DNA of 32,973 nt from an uncultured Clostridia bacterium (GCA_944388495.1 CALXIZ010000075.1:1-32973), one strand, 5' to 3'; counted from the stretch's first letter, positions 24,604 to 32,963 are shown. Notes: generated from the letters alone by a model not told the origin. Numbers and translations are program-made.

Positions 24604-25752
24604 CTAAAACGCTTTTTTATAAAGTTCGATCATATCCTTTAATGTAGTCTCTCTCGGATTAGCCGGGATATTTCCGCTCTTCATCGCGTCGATCGCCATA
24701 GCTTCGATCTTGTCCTCTGTAACGCCGACGTCCCTCAGGCGCTTAGGAATCCCGAGCTGTTCATTGAGGCTGATCACTTCTTCGAGGAGCATTTCCGGCT
24801 TGAAGTTTTCCGCCGGGCCTCTGCCCTCGCGGATATAATTGTAGATCACTTCGTATGGGCCGTTGTCCGCTAAAGCATTGTATTCGATTACAGTCGGAAG
24901 GAGAACGGCATTAGCCGTGCCGTGAGCCACGCCGAAGAATCCGCTTACCGGATGACTCATCGCGTGAACATTGCCCAGTCTCGCCCAGGCGAAGGAAATA
25001 CCGGCAAACGTACTTCCGGCCATCATAGCACATGCGGCCTCTTCATCATGTCTGTTCGCCACAAACCGGCGGAGATTTGCACCGATCAGTTCCATCGCTT
25101 TTTCCGCAAAAGCGTCGGAAAACGGAGAGGCATTTCTTGAAAGATACGCCTCCAGAGCGTGAATCAGAGCGTCCACACCGCAGGCCGCCGCGATATGGGC
25201 CGGAGCCGTCATGATCAGTTCCGGATCGAGGATGGCGAACTTCGGAAGATTGTGGTAGCTGAAAATCGTCGATTTGAAGTGAGTCTTTTCATCCGTGATA
25301 ACCGCGGAGGCCGTCACTTCACTGCCCGTGCCTGCCGTTGTAGGGATTGCAAAGATCGGTACAATAGGCCCCGGAACCTTGAAGTTTCCTTCATAGTCGA
25401 AGATTTTTCCGCCGTAAGTCGCAACCACGCCGACAGCTTTTGCCACATCCATCGGCCCGCCTCCGCCCAGAGCGATGATACTCGTCGCTCCGCATTCATT
25501 GTAACGGTCCGTCGCATCCGCTACGATGGCAGCGGTAGGATTTGCCTTGACATCCAGATATGTCGTACATTCAAGACCCGCTCCCTGAATGATATCCTGA
25601 ATTTTCTTCACCACGCCGAGTTCTTCCAGACCCCGGTCCGAAACGAGAAATACGTGGTCGAGATTATTCTCTTTCATAATCTGAGGAAGCTTTTTCAGCG
25701 AACCCATGCCGAATTCGATATTCTGCGGAATCATAAAGCTGAAATCTTTCAT
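24604..25752 (-). CDS. iron-dependent alcohol dehydrogenase (candidate 4-hydroxybutyrate dehydrogenase)
   Basis: This is an NAD(P)-dependent group III (Fe-ADH) dehydrogenase that reduces an aldehyde to an alcohol. In the 382 aa protein the cofactor motif is GGGGPMDVAKA (residues 96-106), and the metal ligands fit D194, H198, H263 and H277 with the spacing of FucO. The C-terminal NPRETTLKDMIELYKKA is the usual family ending. The ATG at 25752 (CAGGAG 6 nt upstream) is chosen; a 38-codon longer version would run through a GC hairpin and lacks a start signal. Its place between the permease and cat1, in an operon headed by an acylating aldehyde dehydrogenase, suggests reduction of succinic semialdehyde to 4-hydroxybutyrate. 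It is not close to the C. kluyveri 4HbD sequence as I remember it, so the substrate is inferred from context. Confidence 0.82.
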   Translation of the reverse strand: MKDFSFMIPQNIEFGMGSLKKLPQIMKENNLDHVFLVSDRGLEELGVVKKIQDIIQGAGLECTTYLDVKANPTAAIVADATDRYNECGATSIIALGGGGPMDVAKAVGVVATYGGKIFDYEGNFKVPGPIVPIFAIPTTAGTGSEVTASAVITDEKTHFKSTIFSYHNLPKFAILDPELIMTAPAHIAAACGVDALIHALEAYLSRNASPFSDAFAEKAMELIGANLRRFVANRHDEEAACAMMAGSTFAGISFAWARLGNVHAMSHPVSGFFGVAHGTANAVLLPTVIEYNALADNGPYEVIYNYIREGRGPAENFKPEMLLEEVISLNEQLGIPKRLRDVGVTEDKIEAMAIDAMKSGNIPANPRETTLKDMIELYKKAF

Positions 25753-25768
25753 TTTTTTCTCCTGTTCC

Positions 25769-25789
25769 GGCCCGCCGGAAAGGCGGGCC
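25769..25789 (-). other. GC-rich hairpin directly upstream of the alcohol dehydrogenase ribosome binding site
   Basis: A perfect 8-bp stem GGCCCGCC/GGCGGGCC with a 5-base loop ends 4 bases before the CAGGAG site. It is not followed by a T-run, so it is not a terminator. Likely roles are an RNase block or processing barrier in the operon mRNA, or control of translation. Confidence 0.5.
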
Positions 25790-25960
25790 TTACTGCCGTA
25801 CCGTTCGGAAAGATGCTGCTGTGTCTTTACAGTTTTCAGACATTTTCCGGCCAGCCTTTTCTGCATATTTCTTTCTCATATTTCCGGGCAGGGTGTTTTT
25901 TCCCGGAATGTTATTTTCATATATATTTATCCGGGGCATATACACATCCGTGCATCAGGA

Positions 25961-27403
25961 TCACTCAAACATATACGGAAGTTCTCCCCATCCCGGAATC
26001 AGATTGATCGCGACGTAGCCGAAGATGACGATAACAGCCATATTCATGATCGTCATCGGTATACCGCCCTTGAGAAGTTTCTTCGGATCCAGGCCATATC
26101 CCACCGGCACCGCACGCACAGAGATCGGGAGCAGGAATTCCGCATTATACGCCATCGTACAGATAAACCAGTACGGGATCGGATTGAGGCCGACCTGAGC
26201 CGTGAAGCTGAATACGATCGGACATACGACGGCAGCGGCTGTCGTTCCGTTTGTCACCTCTGAAATGATTCTCGTAAAGACGACAAGAATGATAATCGTC
26301 GTCAGACCGCCGTCCAGATTCAGGCCGGAAATCAGTTCGGCAACCCTGTCGCTGGCTCCTGTACCATTGAGAAGAGAACCCATCGCCATACCGGACGCGA
26401 ATAAAAGCATCATGCCCCACATCACGCCCTTCTGAGCGTCCTCCCAGGTCATGAGAGGTTTTTTCTGACCGTCTTTGGCAGTGATCATGACAAAGAAGCA
26501 GATAAATCCCAGAGTCAGCATGGAGTACGCCGGAGCCAGTCCCGGCAGCAGATCCGCATAGAACGTGCGCGTAAATGCGAGAAGCAGCGCCAGAACGAAA
26601 GCTGCCAGACAGAATTTTTCCTCCCATTTCATCGGGCCGAGTTCCGCATAGCTCGTCTTGAAGAATTCTTTCGTTCCTTCCAGCCTTTTCACTTCCTTGC
26701 ACATAGGCAACATGCGCATTCCGATATACATCACGATCGTAGCGATAACGGTATAAGGAATAATGTGGATCAGCCAGTCTGAGTACATGAACTCATTGCC
26801 GGTATAATCCTGAAGAGCTGTAATCGCGACCTGATTCATCGCTCCGCCGAGCGGGGTGGCGCCGCCGCCCAGAGAAACCGCCCAGGAAATCGCCAGCATG
26901 ATCGGAACGCCGGGTCCCTTTGTGATATCCTCATATCCTGCGGCTTTCAGCATCGCTACCGCGATCGGGCAGAACAGAGTGACGACTGCGATATTCGGCA
27001 GCACGCTGGAAAAAAGAACCGTCGCCGTCAGCCAGACGATCGTCTGGGATTTCATCGACGGTCCGACAATCGACAATACCTTCAGCGCGATCCTGCGGTC
27101 CAGACCGATCGCAGCCCACGGACAGATGATGAGGCCCGATGCAAACACGAGAACGATACTTTCGCTCGAATAGTTTGCCAGCACATCTGTCATAGGAATC
27201 ATATTCAGAAACGCATTGGCGATAGGCGGAACAATCGCGGTGACCGTAATGTGAACCGGGCGTGTAATCCACCAGAAAATCATCCACAGTGCCACACCGA
27301 TCGCCTGAGAGCCTGCCGCTCCGAAAGTTCCTTCGAGTGCCAGCATGCATATTATCAGCAGAACCGGTCCCAGCACGATATATATCAAACGCTTAAGATC
27401 CAT
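25961..27403 (-). CDS. SLC13/DASS-family anion permease
   Basis: This is an inner-membrane sodium- or proton-coupled transporter for dicarboxylates or related anions. The 480 aa protein has about 11-13 hydrophobic segments arranged as two repeats. At the two positions where dicarboxylate carriers have the Ser-Asn-Thr substrate motif it reads VLPNIAV (135-140 region) and EVTNGTT (382-388), so both are altered; the loop SLGGGATPLGGAMNQ corresponds to the family block SIGGxxTPIGTPPN. The ATG has AAGGAG 7 nt upstream. It lies between the sucD-like and alcohol dehydrogenase genes and probably imports the acid they process. The altered motifs leave the substrate open: succinate by context, another anion by sequence. 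Confidence 0.85.
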   Translation of the reverse strand: MDLKRLIYIVLGPVLLIICMLALEGTFGAAGSQAIGVALWMIFWWITRPVHITVTAIVPPIANAFLNMIPMTDVLANYSSESIVLVFASGLIICPWAAIGLDRRIALKVLSIVGPSMKSQTIVWLTATVLFSSVLPNIAVVTLFCPIAVAMLKAAGYEDITKGPGVPIMLAISWAVSLGGGATPLGGAMNQVAITALQDYTGNEFMYSDWLIHIIPYTVIATIVMYIGMRMLPMCKEVKRLEGTKEFFKTSYAELGPMKWEEKFCLAAFVLALLLAFTRTFYADLLPGLAPAYSMLTLGFICFFVMITAKDGQKKPLMTWEDAQKGVMWGMMLLFASGMAMGSLLNGTGASDRVAELISGLNLDGGLTTIIILVVFTRIISEVTNGTTAAAVVCPIVFSFTAQVGLNPIPYWFICTMAYNAEFLLPISVRAVPVGYGLDPKKLLKGGIPMTIMNMAVIVIFGYVAINLIPGWGELPYMFE

Positions 27404-27471
27404 AACTACTCTCCTTCATCGTTGCACAGATAATCTCCCGCTGTTCCGCGGAATTATCTGCGATATCTCCT

Positions 27472-28839
27472 CTACCATACCTTTGCGGGATCAGGGAGAT
27501 AAGATTCTTCATACGGATAACCGACACGGGTGACATTCATAAACTGCTCATAGCTCAGATTTCCGGCAAAGCTGTTGTTTCCCCATGAACCGCAGCCCAG
27601 TGTCGTAGTCGGAGTAAATCCGTTTGTCGGAGAACCGCCGCCGGTCGTACCGGAAGGCTGATTTACGATCACTCTGGAAACACTGCACTGAATCGCAGCA
27701 TATTCCACGTGAGCATCGTTATTGGAATGAACGCCGATCGAATGGCCTTTTCCTTCAAACTCCAGATTTGCCACCATGTTTGCCACACCTTCCTCGAAGG
27801 TCTTATACGGCAGAATGCCGATAACAGGACACAGCTTTTCACGGCAGAGTACATCCGCTGCGCCGATACCTTTTACCTTTGCCGCCAGCACACGCGTATC
27901 AGCCGGAACTCCTTCGATGCCCGCCTCCTGTGCGATCTGAACAGCGTTATTTCCGACACAGACGCGGCTGAAGGCTCCGCCGCCCGGGAAGCATACCTCG
28001 CGGAGCTTATCTGCGTCTTCCTGCTTTTCGACGACAAACCCGCCCTGCTTATTCAGTTCGGCGATGATTTCATCCAGTCTGGACTCCGGAGCATGGATGC
28101 ACTGTTCCCCGAGACAGATCAGGCCGTTATCGAAGGAACGTCCGATGAGAATGTCTCCGACCGCTTTCGCGATATCCGCATCCTCATCGATAATCGTCTG
28201 TACATTTCCCTGTCCTACGCCTATGGCAGGCTTTCCGCTGGAATAAGCGGATCTCACCATATCATTTCCGCCGGTAGCCACCACCAGATCGCAGGCAGCC
28301 ATCAGTTCTGCGGACGCTTCGATGGAAACTTCATCGACAACCTGGATCAGATCCTCCGGCAGATTCAGTTTTTTCAGCTCTTCACGGAACAGGCCGACCA
28401 GCAGCTGTGTGCAGTCCACTGCTCTCGGGTGCGGCGAAAAGATAATCGCATTGCGCGTCTTCAGCGCATAAGCGCCGTTGCTCATCGGCGTCACCACAGG
28501 ATTGGTCGAAGGAATGATGGAAGCGACAACGCCCATAGGCTTGGCGATTTCGATCATCTTTTTTTCAGGAATTCTTCTGATGATGCCACAGGACTTCTTA
28601 TCCTTCAGGTCATTCCAGATCAGAGCGGATTTATTGCGGCATTTGGCGATTTTGTCTTCTCTGCTTCCCATGCGTGTTTCGTCCGCCGCCATAGGACCAA
28701 ACTTTTCAGCATTATCAAATACAACTTTCAGAACAGCGCGGCATGCTGCGTCCGCCTGTTCCTGAGTCGCAAACTCAAACTGCTTCTGCGCAGCTCTTGC
28801 TCTCGCAACGCGTTCTTCTAAAGATATTTTTTCACTCAT
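27472..28839 (-). CDS. sucD: CoA-acylating aldehyde dehydrogenase (SucD-like succinate semialdehyde dehydrogenase)
   Basis: It reduces an acyl-CoA to the aldehyde with NAD(P)H, releasing CoA. The 455 aa length matches the short acylating dehydrogenases. The catalytic Cys is C242 in DNGLICLGEQC; the cofactor-region block IIPSTNPVVTPMSNGAYALKTRNAIIFSPHPRA and the ending SPTNGFTPTTTLGCGSWGNN follow the C. kluyveri SucD sequence closely as I recall it. AGGAGG lies 8 nt before the ATG. As first gene of the operon it would turn succinyl-CoA made by the Cat1-like enzyme into succinic semialdehyde. Sulfoacetaldehyde, acetaldehyde or propionaldehyde dehydrogenases of the same fold are the alternatives. 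Confidence 0.83.
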   Translation of the reverse strand: MSEKISLEERVARARAAQKQFEFATQEQADAACRAVLKVVFDNAEKFGPMAADETRMGSREDKIAKCRNKSALIWNDLKDKKSCGIIRRIPEKKMIEIAKPMGVVASIIPSTNPVVTPMSNGAYALKTRNAIIFSPHPRAVDCTQLLVGLFREELKKLNLPEDLIQVVDEVSIEASAELMAACDLVVATGGNDMVRSAYSSGKPAIGVGQGNVQTIIDEDADIAKAVGDILIGRSFDNGLICLGEQCIHAPESRLDEIIAELNKQGGFVVEKQEDADKLREVCFPGGGAFSRVCVGNNAVQIAQEAGIEGVPADTRVLAAKVKGIGAADVLCREKLCPVIGILPYKTFEEGVANMVANLEFEGKGHSIGVHSNNDAHVEYAAIQCSVSRVIVNQPSGTTGGGSPTNGFTPTTTLGCGSWGNNSFAGNLSYEQFMNVTRVGYPYEESYLPDPAKVW

Positions 28840-29211
28840 CTTACAGTCCTCCTACTCGATCTGTATCATGTTTCCTGTAATAGCGGATAAAGGCATGCCT
28901 GTGATCTTGTTCTGTCAGACATTCCGGTCCTGACCGCGGCAAAGTTCGGTACGCCGGATCGTGCCGTATGTCTGCTTTTATGTGTATGATAGGTCATAAA
29001 AATAGATTACACAAGAATAATTGATGAGTTTTGCTCAGACTAAAAACGAATTTTACAACAGGAAATTCCGCTTTTATCTCATACAATTCACTTGCATATA
29101 CTGAAATTTTTTCATTCCATGCGGCCTGTGCGGGATGATTTTTTCTTCTTATGCGGAAGCTGCTGTATTTGAAACGAAATATTACGGAAAAGAACAAAAG
29201 TGCTTTTATCG
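28840..29211. promoter_or_regulatory. sucD-operon upstream region with promoter at 28986-29014
   Basis: The best minus-strand promoter is TTGTGT (29014-29009), 17 bases, TATCAT (28991-28986), giving a leader of about 140 nt. The rest is AT-rich with no supported gene or known RNA. No copy of the ATTAC-N6-GTAAGT dyad was found here, so this operon is probably not under the HxlR regulator. Confidence 0.45.
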
Positions 29212-29251
29212 TTATGCAGAAAATATCGATGAATCGATATTTTCTGCATAA
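29212..29251. repeat. 19-bp perfect inverted repeat
   Basis: Arms 29212-29230 and 29233-29251 are perfect complements separated by two bases. It abuts the terminator at 29253 but has no T-run of its own on either strand. It could be an operator, a cruciform-prone palindrome or the remnant of a small mobile repeat; no second copy was seen in the window. Confidence 0.6.
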
Positions 29252-29252
29252 T

Positions 29253-29298
29253 AAAAAATATCCCGAAAGCAGTCAGTCTGCTTTCGGGATATTTTTTT
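29253..29298. terminator. strong bidirectional terminator after yqeY
   Basis: A 20-bp perfect stem (29253-29272 with 29278-29297) with a 5-base loop has A/T runs built into both ends, so it works in either direction. It closes the rpsU-yqeY transcript and marks the right border of the inserted catabolic region. Confidence 0.92.
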
Positions 29299-29310
29299 GA
29301 TGCTATAAAA

Positions 29311-29754
29311 TCAGAGAACGCTCTCTACAATCTTCTTTACAGTTCCGCCGTCTGCACGTCCCTTTACCTTCGGCATAACGGCACCCATAAGTCTGCCCAT
29401 CTGATTCGCGCCGCCCTCGATGCCGAGCTCCGCTTTCGTCTCAAGTACGATCTGACGGATCCCGTCTTCGGTAAGCTGCTCAGGCAGATATGCCATGAGG
29501 ATCTCTATTTCTCTGCTGTAGTTTTCAATTAAATCGGTTCTTCCGGCTTTTTCAAAATCAGAGAGGGCATCTTTTCTCATTTTTACCTGTTTGGTCAAAA
29601 TGTCGATAATGCCTTGCTCATCGAGCTCAGCTCTGTTGTCCACCTCATACTGCTTGATCGCTGCACGGGCAAGACTGATCGTATTCTTTGCGACCTCGTC
29701 GTGCGCTTTCATAGCTTCTTTGAAGTCCTGCATAAGTCTGTCTTTTAAAGACAA
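29311..29754 (-). CDS. yqeY: GatB/YqeY domain protein
   Basis: This is a small helical protein homologous to the C-terminal tail domain of the GatB amidotransferase subunit; the exact role is unknown, with tRNA binding suggested for the family. The 147 aa protein is full length, with the family features RLMQDFKEAMKAHD, LSDFEKAGRTDLIENYSREIEILMAYLPEQL and MGRLMGAVMPKVKGRADGG. The start is TTG with GAGGTG 6 nt upstream. It follows rpsU by 15 bp, the conserved Firmicutes order, and ends before a strong terminator. Confidence 0.94.
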   Translation of the reverse strand: MSLKDRLMQDFKEAMKAHDEVAKNTISLARAAIKQYEVDNRAELDEQGIIDILTKQVKMRKDALSDFEKAGRTDLIENYSREIEILMAYLPEQLTEDGIRQIVLETKAELGIEGGANQMGRLMGAVMPKVKGRADGGTVKKIVESVL

Positions 29755-29769
29755 TTACAACACCTCTTT

Positions 29770-29949
29770 TTAATATTTCTTAGCCTTTTTTCTTGCCGCT
29801 TCAGACTTTTTCTTTCTCTTTACGCTAGGCTTTTCGTAATGTTCTCTTTTTCTGAGCTCAGACATTACTCCGTCTCTAGCGCAGGAACGCTTGAATCTCT
29901 TCAGCGCGCTTTCCAGGCTTTCATTTTCTCTGACTACAACCTGTGCCAT
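29770..29949 (-). CDS. rpsU: 30S ribosomal protein S21
   Basis: A small-subunit ribosomal protein needed for initiation. The 59 aa protein is typical: [47 protein letters not shown] with a lysine/arginine-rich C-terminus. The ATG at 29949 follows a purine-rich GGAGG site about 10 nt upstream. It has its own promoter at 30026-30054 and precedes yqeY. Confidence 0.97.
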   Translation of the reverse strand: MAQVVVRENESLESALKRFKRSCARDGVMSELRKREHYEKPSVKRKKKSEAARKKAKKY

Positions 29950-30025
29950 ATTCCATTTCCCTCCCTCCGTGTTTTGAAATTTCTTTATTGTGCCGTAACA
30001 GCCGAAATAATCCACAGCGCGTTAA

Positions 30026-30054
30026 ATTATATATTTTTTTTGTCCATAAATCAA
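30026..30054 (-). promoter_or_regulatory. rpsU-yqeY promoter
   Basis: TTGATT (30054-30049), 17 bases, TATAAT (30031-30026) on the minus strand. A better -35 sequence (TTGACA) lies a few bases further upstream but at a spacing of 24. The leader is about 70 nt. Confidence 0.7.
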
Positions 30055-30102
30055 GTGTCAATTTGCACCCGAAACTCTTAAAGATCCGGAAACGTTCCGA
30101 AA

Positions 30103-30444
30103 TCAGCCCGGAGGCCAGGTCATTTTTCTCTTGCCGAGCAGATGGAAGTGCAGATGCTTTACTGTCTGCTGTCCGTCTTCTCCGCAGTTGACCACCAGAC
30201 GGTATCCGTCAGCCAGCCCCTGATCTTTTGCTATTTCTTTCACTTTCAGAAGAATATAGCTCAGGAGTCCGGCGTCCTCTTCCGACGTGTCGTCTAACGA
30301 AGCGATATGCTTTTTCGGAATGATGAGCACATGGACCGGTGCCTGAGGCGCATTATCGCGAAATACGCAGATCCTGTCATCTTCATAGACAATTTCCGAC
30401 GGCAGTTCTTTCTGTGCGATTTTGCAGAATATGCAGTCCGACAT
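30103..30444 (-). CDS. HIT family nucleotide hydrolase (Hint-like)
   Basis: This is a purine nucleoside phosphoramidase or dinucleotide hydrolase of the histidine-triad family. The 113 aa protein has CIFCKIAQKELPSEIVYEDD at the N-terminus (two Cys of the Hint zinc site), the central APVHVLIIPKKHI, and the catalytic HLHFHLL near the C-terminus. The ATG at 30444 is chosen because the GTG three codons earlier lies inside the GGGGGTG ribosome binding site. It lies between mtaB and rpsU, a common position in Clostridia. Confidence 0.95.
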   Translation of the reverse strand: MSDCIFCKIAQKELPSEIVYEDDRICVFRDNAPQAPVHVLIIPKKHIASLDDTSEEDAGLLSYILLKVKEIAKDQGLADGYRLVVNCGEDGQQTVKHLHFHLLGKRKMTWPPG

Positions 30445-30537
30445 TTTGATCACCCCCTTCTGTCATTATGGGATACGGATATTTTATCATACTTTTTCCG
30501 GCTCAGAAACAGAAATCCTGTTATTTTCATCTCATCT

Positions 30538-31920
30538 TCACAGTGTCTTTTCCGTTATCTCTCCGAGCAGGCCGTCTCCGTACGGTTCTTTGAGCAGTAC
30601 ATATCTGAAGCAGTTGATGAGAGTTTCCGCTTCTTCAGACTGCACACGGCAGCAGACGGGGATATAATTGTCCGTAAGCCCCGTCAGCATCGAGGTTTCC
30701 CGCTGATAACGCTCAAAGAGGACGCGTCTGACCGTTCCCGTATTCTGAGCGAAAAATCTTTCAGAAGCCTGTTTTCCTGCCCGGATGAGTTCACTGACAC
30801 GGGCGCTCTTCACATCACCGCTGATCTGTTCCTGCATGGAATCAGCTCTTGTTCCGCTCCTGCGGGAATATCGGAAAGCATGCACTCTGCAGAATCCGAT
30901 CTCCTGCACCGCACGCAGTGTCTCTTCAAATTCCTCCTGCGTCTCTCCCGGAAATCCTGCGATGATATCGGTAGTAAATGCAAATCCGGGATCACGTTCC
31001 CGGAAAACAGCGACAATGCGCCGGTAGGTATTCATGTCATACCGGCGGTTCATGCGCTGAAGAACGGTATCACTGCCGCTCTGCAAAGACAGGTGCATAT
31101 GAGGACACAGCTTCGGATATCTGTTCAGACGGCGCGCCGTTTCTTCATCGATGACATTCGGCTCCAGAGAACTCAGGCGTATGCGGAAGTCTCCTTCGAT
31201 GCCGCCGACAGCCGCCACAACCGTCTCGATACTGCACGGTCCGTCTTCTCCGGCAGGCAGATCAGCGCCGTAAAGAGCCGTATTGATTCCTGTGAGAACG
31301 ATCTCACGGAATCCTCTTTTCAGAAGTCCCTCCGCTTCTTTTACGATCTCCTCTATGCCGCGGCTCCTGACATGTCCCCTGGCGTACGGTATGATACAGT
31401 AGGAACAGAATCTGTCACATCCGTCCTGGATTTTGATATAGGCTCTCGTCCGCGAATCCATATAGGTAATACTTCCGCTTTCTTCATATTCTGTAAGCTC
31501 CTCATAAGAAAGGACATGCATTTCCGCGCTTTTTTCTTCCGGGATTTTCTCCGGAACACTTTTTTTATCCCGTTTTTTCTGATGCAGAAACTCCTCCACA
31601 AAATCGACGATCTGTGATTTTTCATTCGTCCCTACGACCATGGAAACCCCGGGAATCGACGATGCTTCTTTCGGATTTGTCTGTGCATAACATCCGGCAA
31701 CGATAATGAGCGAGTCCGCATTTTTATCTCTGAGACGCCGGATATGCTGTCTCGATTTTCTGTCTGACAGATTCGTCACTGTACAGGTATTTATGATACA
31801 GATATCAGCTGACTCCTCTTCTCCGACCGTCTCATATCCGGCATTTTCAAACCGTTCCCTCATCATCTGCGTTTCATACTGATTTACCTTGCATCCGAGT
31901 GTATAAAAAGATACTTTCAT
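30538..31920 (-). CDS. mtaB: tRNA t6A37 methylthiotransferase MtaB
   Basis: A radical SAM enzyme that adds a methylthio group to t6A37 of tRNAs reading ANN codons. In the 460 aa protein the UPF0004 domain cysteines are C10 (LGCKVNQYE), C46 (NTCTVT) and C77 (AGCYAQ), the radical SAM motif is C168-x3-C172-x2-C175 (CDRFCSYC), and a C-terminal TRAM domain follows (about 390-455). The N-terminal LGCKVNQYE distinguishes MtaB from MiaB. Its start overlaps the end of the upstream XpaC-like gene by four bases (ATGA). Confidence 0.94.
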   Translation of the reverse strand: MKVSFYTLGCKVNQYETQMMRERFENAGYETVGEEESADICIINTCTVTNLSDRKSRQHIRRLRDKNADSLIIVAGCYAQTNPKEASSIPGVSMVVGTNEKSQIVDFVEEFLHQKKRDKKSVPEKIPEEKSAEMHVLSYEELTEYEESGSITYMDSRTRAYIKIQDGCDRFCSYCIIPYARGHVRSRGIEEIVKEAEGLLKRGFREIVLTGINTALYGADLPAGEDGPCSIETVVAAVGGIEGDFRIRLSSLEPNVIDEETARRLNRYPKLCPHMHLSLQSGSDTVLQRMNRRYDMNTYRRIVAVFRERDPGFAFTTDIIAGFPGETQEEFEETLRAVQEIGFCRVHAFRYSRRSGTRADSMQEQISGDVKSARVSELIRAGKQASERFFAQNTGTVRRVLFERYQRETSMLTGLTDNYIPVCCRVQSEEAETLINCFRYVLLKEPYGDGLLGEITEKTL

Positions 31921-32963
31921 AATGTCTGATTTTTCCTGTCTTCTGTATCGGATCCGCCTGTGCGCAGCGTCAGTCTGTCGTCCGACATCCCGTCTCTTGC
32001 CAGCATCTGTTCCATGACGGCGATATCTGATGAGATATCCATCACATCTGCCTGGTAAAGATCATCGAGCTGCGTTTCAAAACCCGATGCCACTTTCTCC
32101 ATCACATCTTCAATTCTGCTCATGGCGATCCTGATGTTTTCGCCCCTGATTTCCTGCTCTTCCAGTTCTGCATATCTCTGCAGAAGCTTCCGCACCTCAG
32201 GAAGATAATATTCCGCAAACAGACGGAGTTTTCTGTTTTCCTCCTGCAGATTTTTTCTTCGATCCAGAATCTGATCCGCAATCCTCTGAATCCTCTGCGA
32301 CTGCTGTCTGACATCCGGATTCTTTATCCTGTCTCCGATACGGCGGATCTCTTCAAGGACAGTTCTGTCATCGGATGTACCGTCCGGATCTTTTTTTCCG
32401 TTTTCCGCTTCAGCCTTCTTGTCCGCCGTCCTTGCCTTTTCTTTTTTCTCTCTGAAAGTCTGCCCCGCCTCGCGTGTAAGAATGAGATAGTCCTCCGAGT
32501 AATCGATCCAGGCGCTCTCCCCGAAAAAACCTCCGTCGATCATATCCTGCAGGTCACTTCTGACTCTTCCCTTCGAAAACGGACAGCATTCGGCAATTTC
32601 GGAAACGGCTGCCGCATCCCGTCCTTCCAGTACCGCCAGATATGTCCGATAGCGTTCCGCTTTCCGGCTGCGTGAGATTCCGCTTATCAGCATCAGAGCG
32701 GAAAGTCCTGTAAAGATGAACGGTATATAACTGTCCCGGAATGCCAGCAAAGGGTCATCAGGCAGCCGGAAAATCAGTCTGTCCAGCCCTGCCAGCGCAA
32801 AGGCGGCGGTACAGATTCCTCCCGCTGCAATCAGAAAGCGATTCAGTGATTTCTTCATCACTTTTTTTGTCTTCCCCGGTCTCTGAACCGGCTGAGTCCG
32901 GATTTTTTCCGGGATATCCCGGTATTCTTCAGTTCTTTCTTCATACCGGCCGTCTCTTATCAT
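31917..32963 (-). CDS. XpaC-like membrane protein (5-bromo-4-chloroindolyl phosphate hydrolysis family)
   Basis: It resembles the XpaC family (Pfam Halogen_Hydrol), whose true function is unknown. The 348 aa protein has a basic N-terminal segment, two transmembrane helices (FLIAAGGICTAAFALAGLDRLI and YIPFIFTGLSALMLIS, about residues 46-95), a winged-helix-like block (ISEIAECCPF with KGRVRSDLQDMIDGGFFG, about 140-168) and a long coiled-coil C-terminal half with charged residues. In many Firmicutes XpaC is paired with a TelA-like protein; none is visible here. The frame is open to the right edge of the window, only 10 bases away, so the true start may lie outside. It overlaps mtaB by four bases. 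Confidence 0.7.
   Translation of the reverse strand: MIRDGRYEERTEEYRDIPEKIRTQPVQRPGKTKKVMKKSLNRFLIAAGGICTAAFALAGLDRLIFRLPDDPLLAFRDSYIPFIFTGLSALMLISGISRSRKAERYRTYLAVLEGRDAAAVSEIAECCPFSKGRVRSDLQDMIDGGFFGESAWIDYSEDYLILTREAGQTFREKKEKARTADKKAEAENGKKDPDGTSDDRTVLEEIRRIGDRIKNPDVRQQSQRIQRIADQILDRRKNLQEENRKLRLFAEYYLPEVRKLLQRYAELEEQEIRGENIRIAMSRIEDVMEKVASGFETQLDDLYQADVMDISSDIAVMEQMLARDGMSDDRLTLRTGGSDTEDRKNQTL

Noticed and set aside
27709..28821. 370-codon plus-strand frame opposite the sucD-like gene
   Set aside because: Antisense shadow with no recognisable domain.
7599..29310. Insertion sequence, integrase or CRISPR array in the accessory region
   Set aside because: No transposase-like protein, terminal repeats with target duplication, or regularly spaced repeats were seen on reading both strands.
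30307..31617. 436-codon plus-strand frame opposite mtaB and HIT
   Set aside because: Antisense to two confident genes; composition and lack of a start signal argue against coding.
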